Assembly (NCBI RefSeq): GCF_964204865.1
Contig: NC_135252.1
Location: forward strand, 1,550,001-1,614,000
Length of the DNA: 64,000 bases
Source of the DNA: Styela clava
Taxonomy: Eukaryota > Chordata > Ascidiacea > Stolidobranchia > Styelidae
Direction: 5' to 3'
In this document: in pieces, positions 35,116 to 48,284 of the stretch
How positions within the stretch are numbered: the first letter of the stretch is position 1
Layout of the letters: each line of letters opens with the position of its first letter
Translations under genes and position numbers: made by a program
The notes under the pieces: model-generated
The model's input: only the letters and a program-made list of their open reading frames with translations
Told to the model about the DNA's origin: nothing
The model's database searches: none

Positions 35116-35689
35116 TGGTATAGATAATTAAATCTGATCTTTTACATTGTTAGTCTTTAACTTAACTGCATGCATATTTTTTCGGCAATGTATCTATTCT
35201 AAACTATTTAGACCTGTTCTACCGCAACCAATACAAAGCGGTTCACCCCCAATTAGGTGTGGCTGGTCGACTAACTGCGAACTCTCACGTCTCTCATAGT
35301 TATTAGCAAGCACAATTATTTGGGATGTGAGCATTTAAAATTATATTCAAGGTGTATTTGTTGAGCTAAGCAAGCCCCAAAACCGCCCATTGTAGATAAG
35401 CCCAGAACAAGAAACCATCCAATTCCACATTAGTGGCTGCAGTGGCGACGGCGCCAACTTCACCTGTTGAAGTTGGCCCGCACGCCGCAAGCTCATTCAA
35501 TTCAGTAATGACTGATTGACATATTCAAACAACCTTGGCGCGACCCATTTTACGACCACAATTTTATGGCCTATATATTTAAAAAATAAATTCTCAATAA
35601 CTTCGGACATATACAATTAATTATCGATGTTTTAATCTTAATATTGACTTCAACTGTTTAAAGTCTTTCACGAATCGGCATTTACTGAC

Positions 35690-36095
35690 TGGTGATGCAC
35701 TACCATAATTTTATGAAATTGCAGTAGTTGATGGCCCGTATCTTTTCTAAGGGGTCTACTTTATTTCTGAGTAACCTTGCTTTGAGCAAATACACTAAAA
35801 AGCTATTTCTATATATGCCAAGTGCTTCCTTCCATTGGGTTCTTTGGTTGGGCCAATGTGGTGTTTTGAATTGATTTGATTTTATCAAAAACTTTTTCAC
35901 CATTACATCTTTTCTGCGTGTTTTTTATTATATAAGGAAAATGTAAGGCATCTTCATCGCTTTTTTACTTGTCAACGATATGAAGGCACGTTTCTGAAAT
36001 CAGTATAATTTATGATCTGTTTTTTGGATATATGGTAAAAAGTTAATACGGCATTAAAGGAATTTATTTTTCTCGCAATCCTTCCACGTTGCATC
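35690..36095 (+). promoter_or_regulatory. Conserved 5' flank of Ig-EGF-ZP copy 2
   Basis: Contains the same ordered blocks as 29945-30365 (ctatatatg, agtgcttccttccattgg, ggttgggccaatg, gattttatcaaaaactt). Likely core promoter and 5' UTR of the gene starting at 36096. Confidence 0.5.
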
Positions 36096-39000
36096 ATGAA
36101 TTTTGGTTCTTCAAAAATGAGCTACTTCTATTGCGTTATATTTTCTGCCTTGGTATGTTTTGGAGAATCTTCTGTGTCACTAGAAGAAGGTGAGATATAT
36201 ATGTTTATTTTAATATGCTGTAATTGTTGAAGGCAAAAACAGTCTGAACACTTGAAAAAACTTTCTTGTTCCATTCATGTTTGAAGTTCACTCAATAAGA
36301 AATTAAATGCAGTTATCTACGTATAGTTGTTGAATATTTCAGTATGGAAGCTGTGGTCGGTCTGTAATAACTTATATATATAATTCTTTACACTAGATTC
36401 AGAGATACCAAATATACATCAAGCGCGGTGAGTCTTTTTTTTTTAATAACAATTTTGTCTTCTTTCTGCGATTTCCTATACTATATCATATCTCTATAGT
36501 CTTATATGAGAACTTATCGCACAACCGAATTTACTTGTATAAATTTTACAACAGTCAATTTTTCAGGTTGCCGCATAATGATGGTATCACACGTGAGCAA
36601 GTGGTCCTTACTAAAGGAGAATCTTTGAAATTGGAATGTGAATTTTATCCATCTGTTGGATCCTGGTCTTATATTCAATGGTAGCATTTTCATTTCTTGG
36701 TGATGTTAAAGCATTTACATAACCTTAAATATTCTCTAACAAATTAAAACATTGCCTAAAAATCCTTGAAGGTGGAACTTCTCTTAATTTATATAACTAT
36801 AAATTACACCGAAGAAACTTGATATATGTTTTTATCATTCATCCAATTTCCAGGATAAAGCTCCATGAAGAAGAACAACAATTCAAGCATTCAATTATTC
36901 CCGCCAACCAAACATTCAACAATGGAAGCGCAGTGATATCTTCAATAGTTTTAGAGAGTGTGACTGGGAGCGATACAGCAAATTACAGCTGCATTTTCAC
37001 AACTGCTCTAGTCACTTCATCTATGGAGTTTTTCGTGGCAGTAAAAGGTGAGTTCTGAAACTGTGATTACATATTTAATTCACAAGTCTAATGATGGCAA
37101 TATACTAATTCCAAAGATTATGTTTTGTTTTCTAATCAGATAAAGAATTTTGTACCGAAAGTTTGTGCAAACCTCATGGACAATGTATAGAACTGTTGCA
37201 AGGGTACAGTTATTGAATTCGTGAATATTGGCAAACTTGCAATTGGAATTTTGGTATAATGTTCAAGCCGGCCGAATGAAAGCTTATTACAAAATATTCA
37301 ACCATTCTGGCTGTAGTATATGGTTCTATCTATATATTATATTACATAATCCGCGCGTAGACAATTCTTAGTAAAAAATCATCCTACTTAATATACGCTT
37401 CACTTTTTCAAATTTCAAATTATATTTGTTGAATTCAACGTAATTTTTTGTTATATCTGTCCGACACCGATATGTAGCTGGGGAAGAACACGCTGTTTTT
37501 GTGGCACTACAGATAGGGTCGCAAAAGCGGCCTTGTGATTATAACCGTACCTCAGTGGCTGGAATTATAAGTATATAATCTCATAAATTGGTTCAATTCC
37601 GGAGATCAGTTATGTAATGTGCGTTTGGCGTGTTTTAAGTTTCTATTATTTTACAATGTTATTATTATATAAATAAAAAACAACGGTTTTCTATTTTCAC
37701 ATGAGGTAAAGTGGTACGTAGTTGACCTGAGCTATCTTTGGCGTTTTGATACAAGTCTACATATCTCTCAGAAATTGAATCTTTTTGCAGATATAAATGC
37801 GAATGTGATGACGAATACACTGGGAAAGAATGTAGCATATTGGATACATGTTTTGATAGCCCATGCCTGAATAATGGATCATGCATGATCACAGACTACG
37901 GATTCAACTGTTCTTGTTTAGAAGGTAGAATTTATCATTTCAATTTTTGAACCAATGTCTTTGTTTGCAGTTTTCATAAAACGTTTTTACATTTTTGTTT
38001 TACAAATATTTCACCCAGACATCAACCAAGGCCACATTGACATATCTGTGTAACTTTAAAACGGCACAGTATATTTGAGAACTGATTTTTCAACAAACAC
38101 ATTTTACCAATAGCTTCAGATATTGCAATTTAAAATAAATTTACATGAGGAGATTAACTCAGCTAACCCGTATACATTCAAATCGCAAATATGCATTGAA
38201 AATTGCACAAACATTGTATATATGTAATGATTTTCTCTGTAGACTAGCGGGATTATAAGCACGCATGTTTTGTGCATGTTTTTTGCTGATTCGTCTTCAA
38301 ATGTACAAGTACAATACTCCTGAAAATCACATTACATTGATTTAGATTATATTAGAGTTTAGATATACGTATATTGAGAGAAGTAAAATTGCTTTATGGA
38401 TTTATTTGCTTATAATTATATGATTGACCCACTAATGACTGATTAGAGTTGTAGGAAAACTCTTGTTTCTGCAGAAAACGACTATTGCATCATATAATCG
38501 GCATAAATTGCTTAGAGGCTTTTTAACTCAAATAAATACGATAGAATATATATATTGTATTAGGTTTTTATTATAATAATAAAAATAGCGGAACCCATAA
38601 AAACGTAAAAATTTCGTGGATATGATATTTCGATTTCCATGGATAAAATATTTCGATTTCCTGTTGTAGATTTTCATTAGGACATGATACAATACAATGG
38701 TGCAATAATGATATGATAACGATCACAGTATGATCGAAAGCAGGAAATAGTTGAGTTACAACAATAAAATTTACTTATTAACCTTATAATTTGACATTTT
38801 CGATCGAAGGTTTTAAAGGAAAAACGTGTGAGAAAGAAGCTTGCCTGGCGTCAAGCTGTTATGGAGGAGGAAGTTGTCGAGAAACAAATGGCGGAAAAAT
38901 CAAATGCGACTGTCGATACAATCGTGCAGGAAAATATTGCGAACATGCTTGTTCATTCAGTAATTACAAGGTACTGATTTCTAACTAAAAATAAATCGTT

Positions 39001-42000
39001 TTTCTTTGGAAACATGATGTCTACTGATAAAATCATACGCATGGAAATATATTAAGTTGCTAGTAGTATATGATAAATAAAGGCGTATATTAAAAGTTAA
39101 TCATACTTTACAATTCGATTTTTTCAATTTGTTGTTTTAATTCAGAGTTTTATAATAGTCAGTTAACCTCATACCATCCTTATTTTTAACTCTTGCGTTT
39201 TACAAAATAACTTACAAATAATTATGCTGTGTTCTTATTTTGTCTTGTTTTCATTTATATGAAAAACTTGACATTAATTTTAAACATTGACGATACTTAC
39301 ATAATAGCGTTAATTTTTATTATTATGTGTAATATGACGGATTGTCATCCGTCTTTGAATCGAGTGTTTAATTTTGCATCAATTATGCTATCACTGAATA
39401 CTAATTGAGATATGCATTTCAGTTTAAATGTGACCCAAAAAAGGAGGGTCATGGATTTTTAGAAAAAAAAAATGATTTAGCCTACACTAATCTGGGTTGT
39501 AAATCTAACGTTCTAACGAAAGATTATCTTACTGTCTTCCAAGCGTAATTTGTTTATAAACTATTTGCAAATTTTGAGGAGTACAAATTGAAAAGCGCTG
39601 TCCCAAGTAGACTGAGTTTCGCAAATAGATTCATTCTAAGCTGAAAAGTTGCTAGAACTAAACATGTGCATCGAAACATCGAAAATGCCGTGTTCCGCTT
39701 GTCCCACAGTCGTTCCACGTTCTCCTATTCTTCGATTTTCTAAATCGTCGTTGTTGTTTTGGTATTGTTGGAATCCTTGGCTTTCCTTCGCAACTGCCGG
39801 ACCTTTCAATTTCAAACTAATTTTCAATACTTGAAAGCGAAAGAAGTCACTGGAAGGCGATACTTTTACCGTTTTCGGAGGATTACGGGGTCAGATATTT
39901 CACCAAAATATTGCTGTTTTATTTTAATTCGCGAGAGAACTTGTTGGTTTATGCCTTGTTTGTTTATGCTCTGTGTTGTCCATATGTTCGAGCACGGCTT
40001 TCTAAATGCGGTTTATTAAAATACCAAGAGCTTATTTCCACTGATATTTATCGCTGAAATGTTACTATGTTTTTTGCTCAGTGTCTTGCATTGAAATATT
40101 AAATATTGATGACATTAATTGAAATGGATACAATTCTGATATTTATTGTAACATAGTTTTTTGAAATCTCTTTCCACAGAGATGATCGTTCTTCGTCTTT
40201 TTAAATATAGAACTCTAGATTTTTATATAATAAACAATAATACACATGAAATTATTTTATACTTTAGTTCCACTACAGAAACTATTATTGCTCTCGATCG
40301 AAAACTTGTGTGATTGGTGCTGACGATGGAGTTGAAAAGTGCTATTGTGAAGAGCGCGGATCAGGGACTCACTGCATTATGTCATCTGGTATCCCGTATT
40401 TTATAAAACATAGCATTAGGATGGATTAAGCTAAGTCACATTTTATTCTTCAAGCCGAATAAATATACTTGTTTAATTTGAAGTTGACCAAACAGTTTGA
40501 CTTCTTTTTACGTAGAGCCTAAAAAAACATAATCTTTACCAAATCATCAATTTGTCTTTATTTCACAAGTTTCAAAGCACTGGGTAGTGGGTATTATAAC
40601 ATATCGCGCATATAATTTTTTTTTAATGATTTTTAAAAGCATTGCAGTGACACAACAGAATTGACTCTACTCATACAGTTCTCGAAAAAAAATAGTTGAT
40701 GTTAACTCAACGCATAATCGTACATATCTGTAATCTGCTTTTTTAAAACAATGTTTGCGTGCAGCCTACAGAGGTTAGCCATGTAACTGAAACTATTTCA
40801 TTTTGATTACTTTCTTTATGTCACCCAGAATTCCATCATGATTATAGCGATTCAATTATATGGACGTTCATTACCGTGATAGAAGTATTATACTTCTGGA
40901 TATATATTTTTTTTAGATGTTACGAACGAATGCCTAGAACCGAATATTTGTAATGGCCGTGGTACCTGCTACGACCTAACGTACAAATATTCCTGCGACT
41001 GTCATAGTTATGCATCTGGGACTAACTGCGAATTTTTTAACGAATGTGATACCTCTAACGTGAGTTTTTTCGAATTTTTCATATTTAACCCTGCTAAAAC
41101 GCTTAACTAGCATTCGTTCCTTTGCATCCTTGCCGTTATTGCCTATGTTTTACAACATACCGGTGCTCATGAAAAATTATAATTTTTTCTTTCCATACAA
41201 AAAAAATAAAGTAATAATTTTTATAATTTTATGGATATATTTTAGACTTATATTTGTTATGTTATATGTTATATTCAGGAGCAAATACCTGTTTATTGTA
41301 AATTGTAAATTTTACGTATAATCGTATAGTTTCTCATTGTTTATACAGCTTTGTCATCGATATGGAGGGACATGCGTTGATTTAGTACAGGGGTACAAGT
41401 GTACCGACTGTCCAAGGGGTCAGACTGGCGACAAATGTCAATATATGAAAAGTAGGTATTACGGCACTTTAAACATATGGATAGGCAGTATACAGAGTAT
41501 TTATTCTTCTCGCATACATCAATATGTGGTCAGTTTTAGTTTATGATATAGGAATTTAAAATTTGATTGCCCATCTATGCGTATGGTTTTGACATACCAT
41601 TCTCAATTAGACGCCCTAATCATGAAATTGTGAGATAATAATATGGGGTCGAATATGTAGAACGCACCAATAAAATTTGGTATGCTAAACCAACTTTTAT
41701 TGAGCCTATTTCTAGTTTTTGGGTAAAACGTCTTTAGTTTTGCTGCTATTATGAATGAATAAGCTTATATAATATATTTATCCCTTTTTTTCATTTAAAT
41801 TTGATTCAGTTATTACTAAAAGAAAATTTTCTATCAATGTTTGCTTGCATAGATCCGTGCAAAGTTACATGTGGGCAATCCTCTATGGACTTTAAATGTT
41901 ACATGAAATTTTTGAATTCTAAACTCCAAAAGATACCGATTTATCTAAATTTACAAACCGAAAATTGTGAATTCAAATCTCGATACGGCTATTCGTCTGA

Positions 42001-45000
42001 CGTGGTAACAAAATCTATTACATACAATGAGTGTGGAACCAAAATAGCGGTAAGAAGTTTTTGATTGACTGACTAAAGTAAGAATCTTTTCGTCAGCAAA
42101 TCCCAATATATGTTTTACAGCATGATGGAGACACAATTATTTATAGTAATTCTTTGCGAGCCGGCATTTTTGGAAATAAGGAAGAAGAGAATGATGTAAT
42201 TACCAGATTGGTAGGAAATTTTCGAGTAAGTTGACTGACATACATTAATTTATTGAACTGGTTTTGAAAATTTTAAATATAAAACAAGAGAAAGTGAACA
42301 TTACCGCTTCAAAATGTCAAAGTAGCGTACATGAATAAAAAAAACACGTGATTTAGATTCTATGAGAAGGGCTGTGCAAGTTTTACTTGAGTTCAAACAT
42401 GTTATAAAACATTGCATCAAGATTCAGTATGCACGATTCTTTTACATCAAGAGTTGAGGCCTGAATAGTTTACTCATTTATATCATTTCCAATCACCAAA
42501 TGTAGAATATAAATATATATAAACCAGTGGACCTATAATATAAATATGGTAAACTTCAATATTGTCTCATTGATTTCAATTAACAAAATCTATAAATCAT
42601 TAAAAATGAAATACTGTGCATTCGTGTTTTTCCTACAAGTACATTCATGCACAAGAATATTTGTATTAATTAACATAACAAATCATATATTCAAGTTTGA
42701 CATGGAATGCAGAATTCCGATAGTTTACAACGATACTTCAGCCATGATAAAAGATTATTCACTTGAAAGAAACGAATCAATTCATCTTCACGACGAACGA
42801 AAAGTAACTTTGTCAACGCTCGTTGCTTTTAAAAAGTATAAAAATGCTACTATTTGCTTTCGTTTATTACCTAGTGCTACTTTTTTACTCAATCATGTGA
42901 CTATTCACAAAATTTGTAATTTTCACTTGTAACAATAACGAAGTCAAATTGAGTCAAGTGCAATAGTTAATAAAATTTATGCAATATATTGTAGAATTTT
43001 TCTTGTGATTTGGAAAACTAGAAAAATTTGGAAACATTAGTTTCAACGAGCTGCTAAATTTGAAGTAATTGATAATATATTTTTATGTATTTCAATTACT
43101 GCAGTTAAACAACATATATATACTGTTTATTTTTTAGCCGTGATTGGAACTCGATCACAAAATATAATGTGGGAGACCGGCTCTATGTGGAAGTGAGTCT
43201 CTATATACTTAAATATAACAAACCCACGAACAGATACCCGAAATTTATACTTTGTTATATTAATAGAGTTTGGTCAAAAACGCAATATTTTGCAATTCGA
43301 TGGGCTCCGCCTACAATTTTCATGAGAGTATTAGATTTAAGAATACTTAAACTACATTGTGCATGATGGGGCCTACACTGATTACGATATCCTGATATTT
43401 GAATGTCGCTGCTGACGGATCGGTGCTAAACTTTGGTTATAGTGAAATTTTACTGTATAGCATTATCCAACATACAACTAAACTGTGAGATGCCGGAGAT
43501 TACTCAACATTTGAAAATGAGTTTTACTGAAAAAGAATTAGAGAGCTTAGAGAGAATTTTTGATATACAGTATAATTATTTGGCACGCTCCACTATATAT
43601 TCATTTTGTTTGTTCGTTTTTACATCATAGCTTGTCCTGCAAACGTCAAACCCAATTTTGTCACAAAATGGTGTTTTAAAACCAACCACGTGTTATGCGA
43701 CTCCTGCGAATGCGAACCTCGTTACGTCCTGCTAGAAAATGGGTGAGAATAAATTAAATTTTTCGAAATTAGAATAACTGAAATAAAATGTGGAAATAAT
43801 AAACAATTGTGGAGTTTTTAATAGCACATATTGAAGTGAAATCAAATATTTTAAAAAAATTACTAATTGAAAATTGTAATTTTCTTAATACATTTTAACG
43901 ATTGTTTGTTTTTGTATATAGATGTATAAGAGATAAAACATTCAGATATGAACAAAGGAACTCAAGAAGATCAGAAAACAATCGATTTGCTTATTTCAGT
44001 TTTGATTCATTTTCTTTCAAAGGAGAACGTGGTAAGGTACGATAGAACAGTTTCAATTTTGAATAATAGCAATCAGTAAAAATGTAAAAAAAAGGGTTAA
44101 AACACATGTGCGGATGTGCCAAGTTGCATTTAGAATATTTACTTGATGTAATACAATATACCACCAACAAAACTACTGTATTCTTGTTTGTTTACATGAC
44201 CGAAAGACAAATACATTGTATATAACCGGGAACTAAATATAAGTTAGTTCCTGATGTATTGCATGTGTTAGGTACAAATAGTGGTATATCCTAGCAAAAT
44301 CTGTTGCATAACACGGCGCCACAATATTATTGTTTTTTGAAAAACCTTGTTTATTGATTGATATTATGTTTAATGCAGCTTTACCTGCACTGTAATGCTC
44401 GGCTTTGCATTAACCGAACGAGTGGAGGGGAAGATTTCAGTTTTGAAGAATGCATGAATATATGCTCCGAGCAAAAGGTTTTTAGAACATTTTATTCAAT
44501 ACTTTTTTCTTTAGATAATTACTGTTACGTTATTTATTTATTATAATATAGTCAGCGATGGCACAGTGGTACGAACGATGAACTTACCACGCTTGCATCC
44601 CTTGTTCGACAAGTTTTTCACAACCTAAAGCAATTTTGCGATATGATGCGTGTGTCATCGAATATTGAAATTCCGGGTTCTAACTTCGTTTTCATACTTG
44701 TATCGAGAATGTACAATATTGGATAAGCAATGCCGAACAGGAAAGTAGTAGTAGCTCTTGTCATGCAGTAGCTTGTTGTACAGACCCGTGTTTGGGGAGA
44801 ATTATAGGTAAAATCTCTTCAAAATAATGAATAAAATGGGTCGGCAATGCTAAGCCAAAAGGATTACCGGACTCTCTAAAAACAGTAGGTTCGTACGTCA
44901 TAAATTCTCTCATCTAGAGTTGTAATAGCAGTGAACGCCACATAAACACGGTCGTTAATATAATATGTAAGTAGGGTGGGGTAAGTCGGACCCCTGGAAT

Positions 45001-46264
45001 ATGATGGACAGGCAAAATCAAATCCTTCTGATAGTGACACCCCGCGTTTTTTCGTCGCCCAAAACGCATGGCGTGAAAGAGCGACATCATGCGAATAACG
45101 ACAGAACCAAGATTTTACATTTCAATATCGGCAGCTTACAAGGCGGGGCTTTTTGGGTGAGGGGTGTTTCTGCTGGGACAGAAAAACGTGAACTGCGAAC
45201 TCGGATTTATTTTGTTTATTTACTGAAATTAGATACATAAGATTGAATAAATTCTTTGGTAGACTGCCAGTGCTCATTTTTGGGTAGGCAGGATCACTTA
45301 AGAGGTAGGGTGGATTTTGAGTGGGGGGGGGGGGGGGAGGGGGAGGGGACATTTTTCAAAATAGTCTGTTGGGAATGTCAATGGGCCTTTGTCATCGAGA
45401 CTTGTTGATAAGTATTTCTTGGTACTAAGTACTCTTTTACAACACGGATTAAAAGCACTCTCATCGCCATATTTATACTGGGTCTTCTAGAAGTTGGGTC
45501 CGGCCTAAAATCTCATCTTACCCCATCCAATTTTCCCCACAGTTTAAAATACCTCCAAGGTTATTCCAAGAAAATACAAAATAAATACTTCTAGAGGTTT
45601 GTATAAAGAAGACATAAAAAGTGCAAAAAATTTGTTGTTTTTTCTAAAGCTGTTCGAACACTTTTGAAAATTGCCATGTATTGTCCTTTACGTGGAAAAG
45701 ACGGACACACTGGTTAATACGCAGGAAAAATGCTCTGTTTAAACAAAATGTTAAGATCTAGGCGTTGACCAAAATCTTATGAGACATCATCAAGTTTGTT
45801 TTGATGTATGTCCGTCTTGCCCACAAAATGTTCAACTTACCCCGATATTTTTTAGGTGAAAATCGCGCGTAAATTCCGATTCGTTGCTATGGCAACAATG
45901 TGCAAATGTGGCAAGATAGCTGGAGGGCGGGTGCATAAATCACAAGTAGAACGAATGCATCTGCGGTATTTTGTAAAGAGTTATTCAAAATAATTTATTA
46001 GTGGGTCCGACTTCCCCCGACCTACTATAATTGTTGTTGGAAGCCATCTACGATCTGATAAAGATAGAAATAAAAGTTATACTAATATACTTTTAGAAGG
46101 GAGTTGGAGAGGAACTAGTCACGACTGCTTCATCTAGCGCAACTTCATCAACAACAGATGGTGGTGTATTAGCGAGAATGAAACGATTTATTTCAGAAAC
46201 AGATGATGATCGAGAACTAATCGATCGCCACACTGGAAATACTGTGTATATCTATGATGTATGA
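36096..46264 (+). CDS. Ig-EGF(x6)-ZP secreted protein, copy 2 (18 exons; frame broken in exon 15)
   Basis: Exons: 36096-36189, 36397-36427, 36567-36680, 36854-37047, 37140-37203, 37791-37924, 38810-38970, 40268-40388, 40917-41059, 41349-41451, 41853-42049, 42121-42225, 42696-42835, 43138-43192, 43631-43742, 43922-44036, 44379-44477, 46097-46264. All phases close except exon 15, which is one base short; with that base the protein would be 716 aa. Order: signal peptide (YFYCVIFSALVCFG), Ig domain (LKLEC, SWSYIQW, DTANYSC), six EGF modules (exons 5-10), ZP-N (exons 11-13: CKVTCGQSSM, NECGTKIA, DVITRLVGNF, MECRIPIVYN), ZP-C (exons 14-17: YNVGDRLYVE, CYATP, RYVLLENGC, FAYFSFDSFSFKG, LYLHCNARLC), then exon 18 with a furin-like RMKR and a short acidic tail. 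No TM or GPI signal found. As read, the frame ends at TAG 43733-43735. ZP domains polymerise into extracellular matrices; partner unknown. Confidence 0.85.
39420..40060. other. Extra DNA in intron 7 of copy 2
   Basis: Intron 7 is about 1.3 kb here and 0.7 kb in copy 3. The additional sequence lies roughly at 39420-40060 (starting near tgtgacccaaaaaaggaggg). I could not define terminal repeats or a target duplication. It may be an insertion here or a deletion in copies 3 and 4. Confidence 0.4.
44971..46025. mobile_element. Inverted-repeat element in last intron of copy 2
   Basis: Left end gtagggtggggtaagtcgga and right end, reverse-complemented, gtaggtcgggggaagtcgga form a TIR of about 25 bp (…ggaccc). 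No coding potential is seen. The flanking duplication is not clear (TA-rich on both sides). The same element is in copy 3 at about 57382-58197, shorter by 239 bp. Inside the copy-2 version lies a run of G around 45324-45337. Confidence 0.65.
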
Positions 46265-48284
46265 TATGCGTATGGCGTACTGTAAATATAATATGACATT
46301 GAATTCAGTTCATCTTATATCATATACATATTTGTATAAAGCCAATCTACTGATCATAGCTCATCAAAAATGGACAACACGCTATTGAACATTTAGTTGC
46401 TTCCCTGGAGAGGGTAATTGTCTTAGTCTGTTTTGAAAGCATTTTACATGAATATTTCGATTTGTTTGTTATATGTTATATCCAATCCTGTTGCAGTTTC
46501 AATGTGAATGTGGAATATGTTCTAAAAAAATCTGGACTGTTTGTACTCTCTAACTATTTTAGTTTACCTAAGCTCGAAAGTGTCAGAAGAAGTTTGATCA
46601 CGGCGTAAGCCGATATTTGTCCCGTGACTGCACACTGCACTCCTACAAATAGCTGAAACGTTCATGCATGGAGTGTTACTGTCATATTGAGGCTAGTTGT
46701 CCTGTGTCTGCATTAAACCTTCAAGTCCTAGACCGTATTAAAAATGGTTATAAAATATTAGTGGCTTCCAATTGGAGACCAAATGAAATTCGTGAAAATA
46801 AGAAAAAGAAAATAGAAAGAGTGAAAATTCAAGTGTAGAGTCTATAAAAGATTAGGCCCATTATTATTTTGAAATTGGATATTGACGGCTATAATAATTT
46901 TTCCATTGAAATATACTTGCTCACACTGAATTACTCTATAGCTCGTGAGAGTGTCGACTTATTGGACACTTCAGTGGACATACCGATCGTTTCAATATTA
47001 TGTTGTTGTTGTTTTCGTCATCATTATCATTGAAAATCACTTTTCTCTTCAAATACTGGACCAATTGCTTTGAAATTTTCAGTAGTTAAAGATTGATTTT
47101 TTTGCCAGAAGGCTATTACTTTCATTCATTCCTAAATTTTCTATGAGTCTTATGAGATCTAATATTTCATCCAAAATTGCGCTGTATTATTTTTTAATTA
47201 TGTAAACACGGTTTTTAATCCGCCAAGCGTGACGGCTGACTGTGAAAATTCTTGCGACTGAAAACTCGGAATTTTTTTTAGGGTACGGTACCGGTAACGT
47301 CAAAGGTAAGAACTGCTTCGCTCTGGCCCATGTGTCCAAATATTTGAGCGTTGCTCACTTGTATTATTTCATTCTTCCTAAAATTTTCTAAACTTAGTAA
47401 TATTAGTTGAAGTTTTGATAAAACCACCCGCGCAAATGCCAGGCTCAGATCCTCAACAGCTTCCAACGCAATTGGTCCAGTAGTTCATGAGAAAATCGAT
47501 TTGTCATAGCAATACGAACAAAAACAAAATAATAACAAAACGATCCATATGTACACTTCGTGTCAAAAATAGATTCGTGGTTAAAATGACCATGGGTGCA
47601 AATTCCGTGTGTGCAAATATCCGTGGAATCAAATGTCCATGGTCCAAATATCTATGAGTAAAATCTGTATGCGGATGCTAAAATGTGTGAGTGCGAATGT
47701 ACGAGGGAAAATGGTCGTGAGTTGAATCTCCATTTGTGCCAAAATATACAAGTCCAAATGTCTGGGCGCAGTTTAGGGGTACAAATATACGTGGCTGTAT
47801 AGATAATTAAATCTGATCTTTCACAATGTTAGTTTTTAACGTAACTGCATGCATATTCTTTCGGCAATGTATCAAAACAATTTAGACCTGTTCTACCGCA
47901 ACCAATGCAAATTGGGTGTGGCTGGTCGATTAACTGCGACCTCTCAAGTCTCTCATAATTGACGAGAAGCAGAATTATTTAGGATGTGACCATTTAAAAT
48001 CATATTTAAATAAGATGTATTTGTTGGGCTGAGCAAGCCCCAAAATTGCCCATTGTAGTTAAGCCCAGAACAATAAACCATCCATTGCCACGTAAGGTCG
48101 CCAATTTTTCTTATTGAAGTTGGCCCGCACGCGGCATGCTCATTCTCTTCAGTGATGACGATTTGACATATTTGAAAAACTTTGGCGCGACCCTTTTACG
48201 ACCTCAATATTATGTCCCATATAAGAAAAAATTCATATTAACTTCAACTGCTTAAAGTCTTGCACGAATTGCCATTTACTGGCG
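46265..48284. repeat. Spacer between copies 2 and 3
   Basis: Holds the dispersed pieces also seen at 22535-22650, 33965-34215 and 29020-29060. Around 47035-47115 the ggaccaattgctttgaaatt element is in one orientation; at 47395-47500 gcaattggtccagtagttca is in the other. At 47577-47790 there is a degenerate array of words such as gtgcaaatatccgtgg and atggtccaaatatc. No gene is supported. It is repeated almost unchanged at 58437-60456. Confidence 0.6.

Noticed and set aside
43169-43366. Exon 14 extended past GAA|GTGAGT, and exon 15 read in the frame ACPANVKPNF..CECEPRY
   Set aside because: That reading is open but loses the ZP signature CYATP; the GTGAGT donor is strong and phase 0 joins to LVLQTSN..CYATP, the expected ZP-C continuation.
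43433-43630. 65-codon frame (SNIQLNCEMPEITQHLK..) as an extra exon of the ZP gene
   Set aside because: It has an acceptor-like TATAG but no phase-compatible donor and it interrupts the ZP-C fold; it lies in intron 14.
47278-47466. Minus-strand frame MEAVEDLSLAF.. repeated at 59450-59638
   Set aside because: It is part of a dispersed repeat (also at 29020 and 33967) and is kept only because the two spacers are near-identical.
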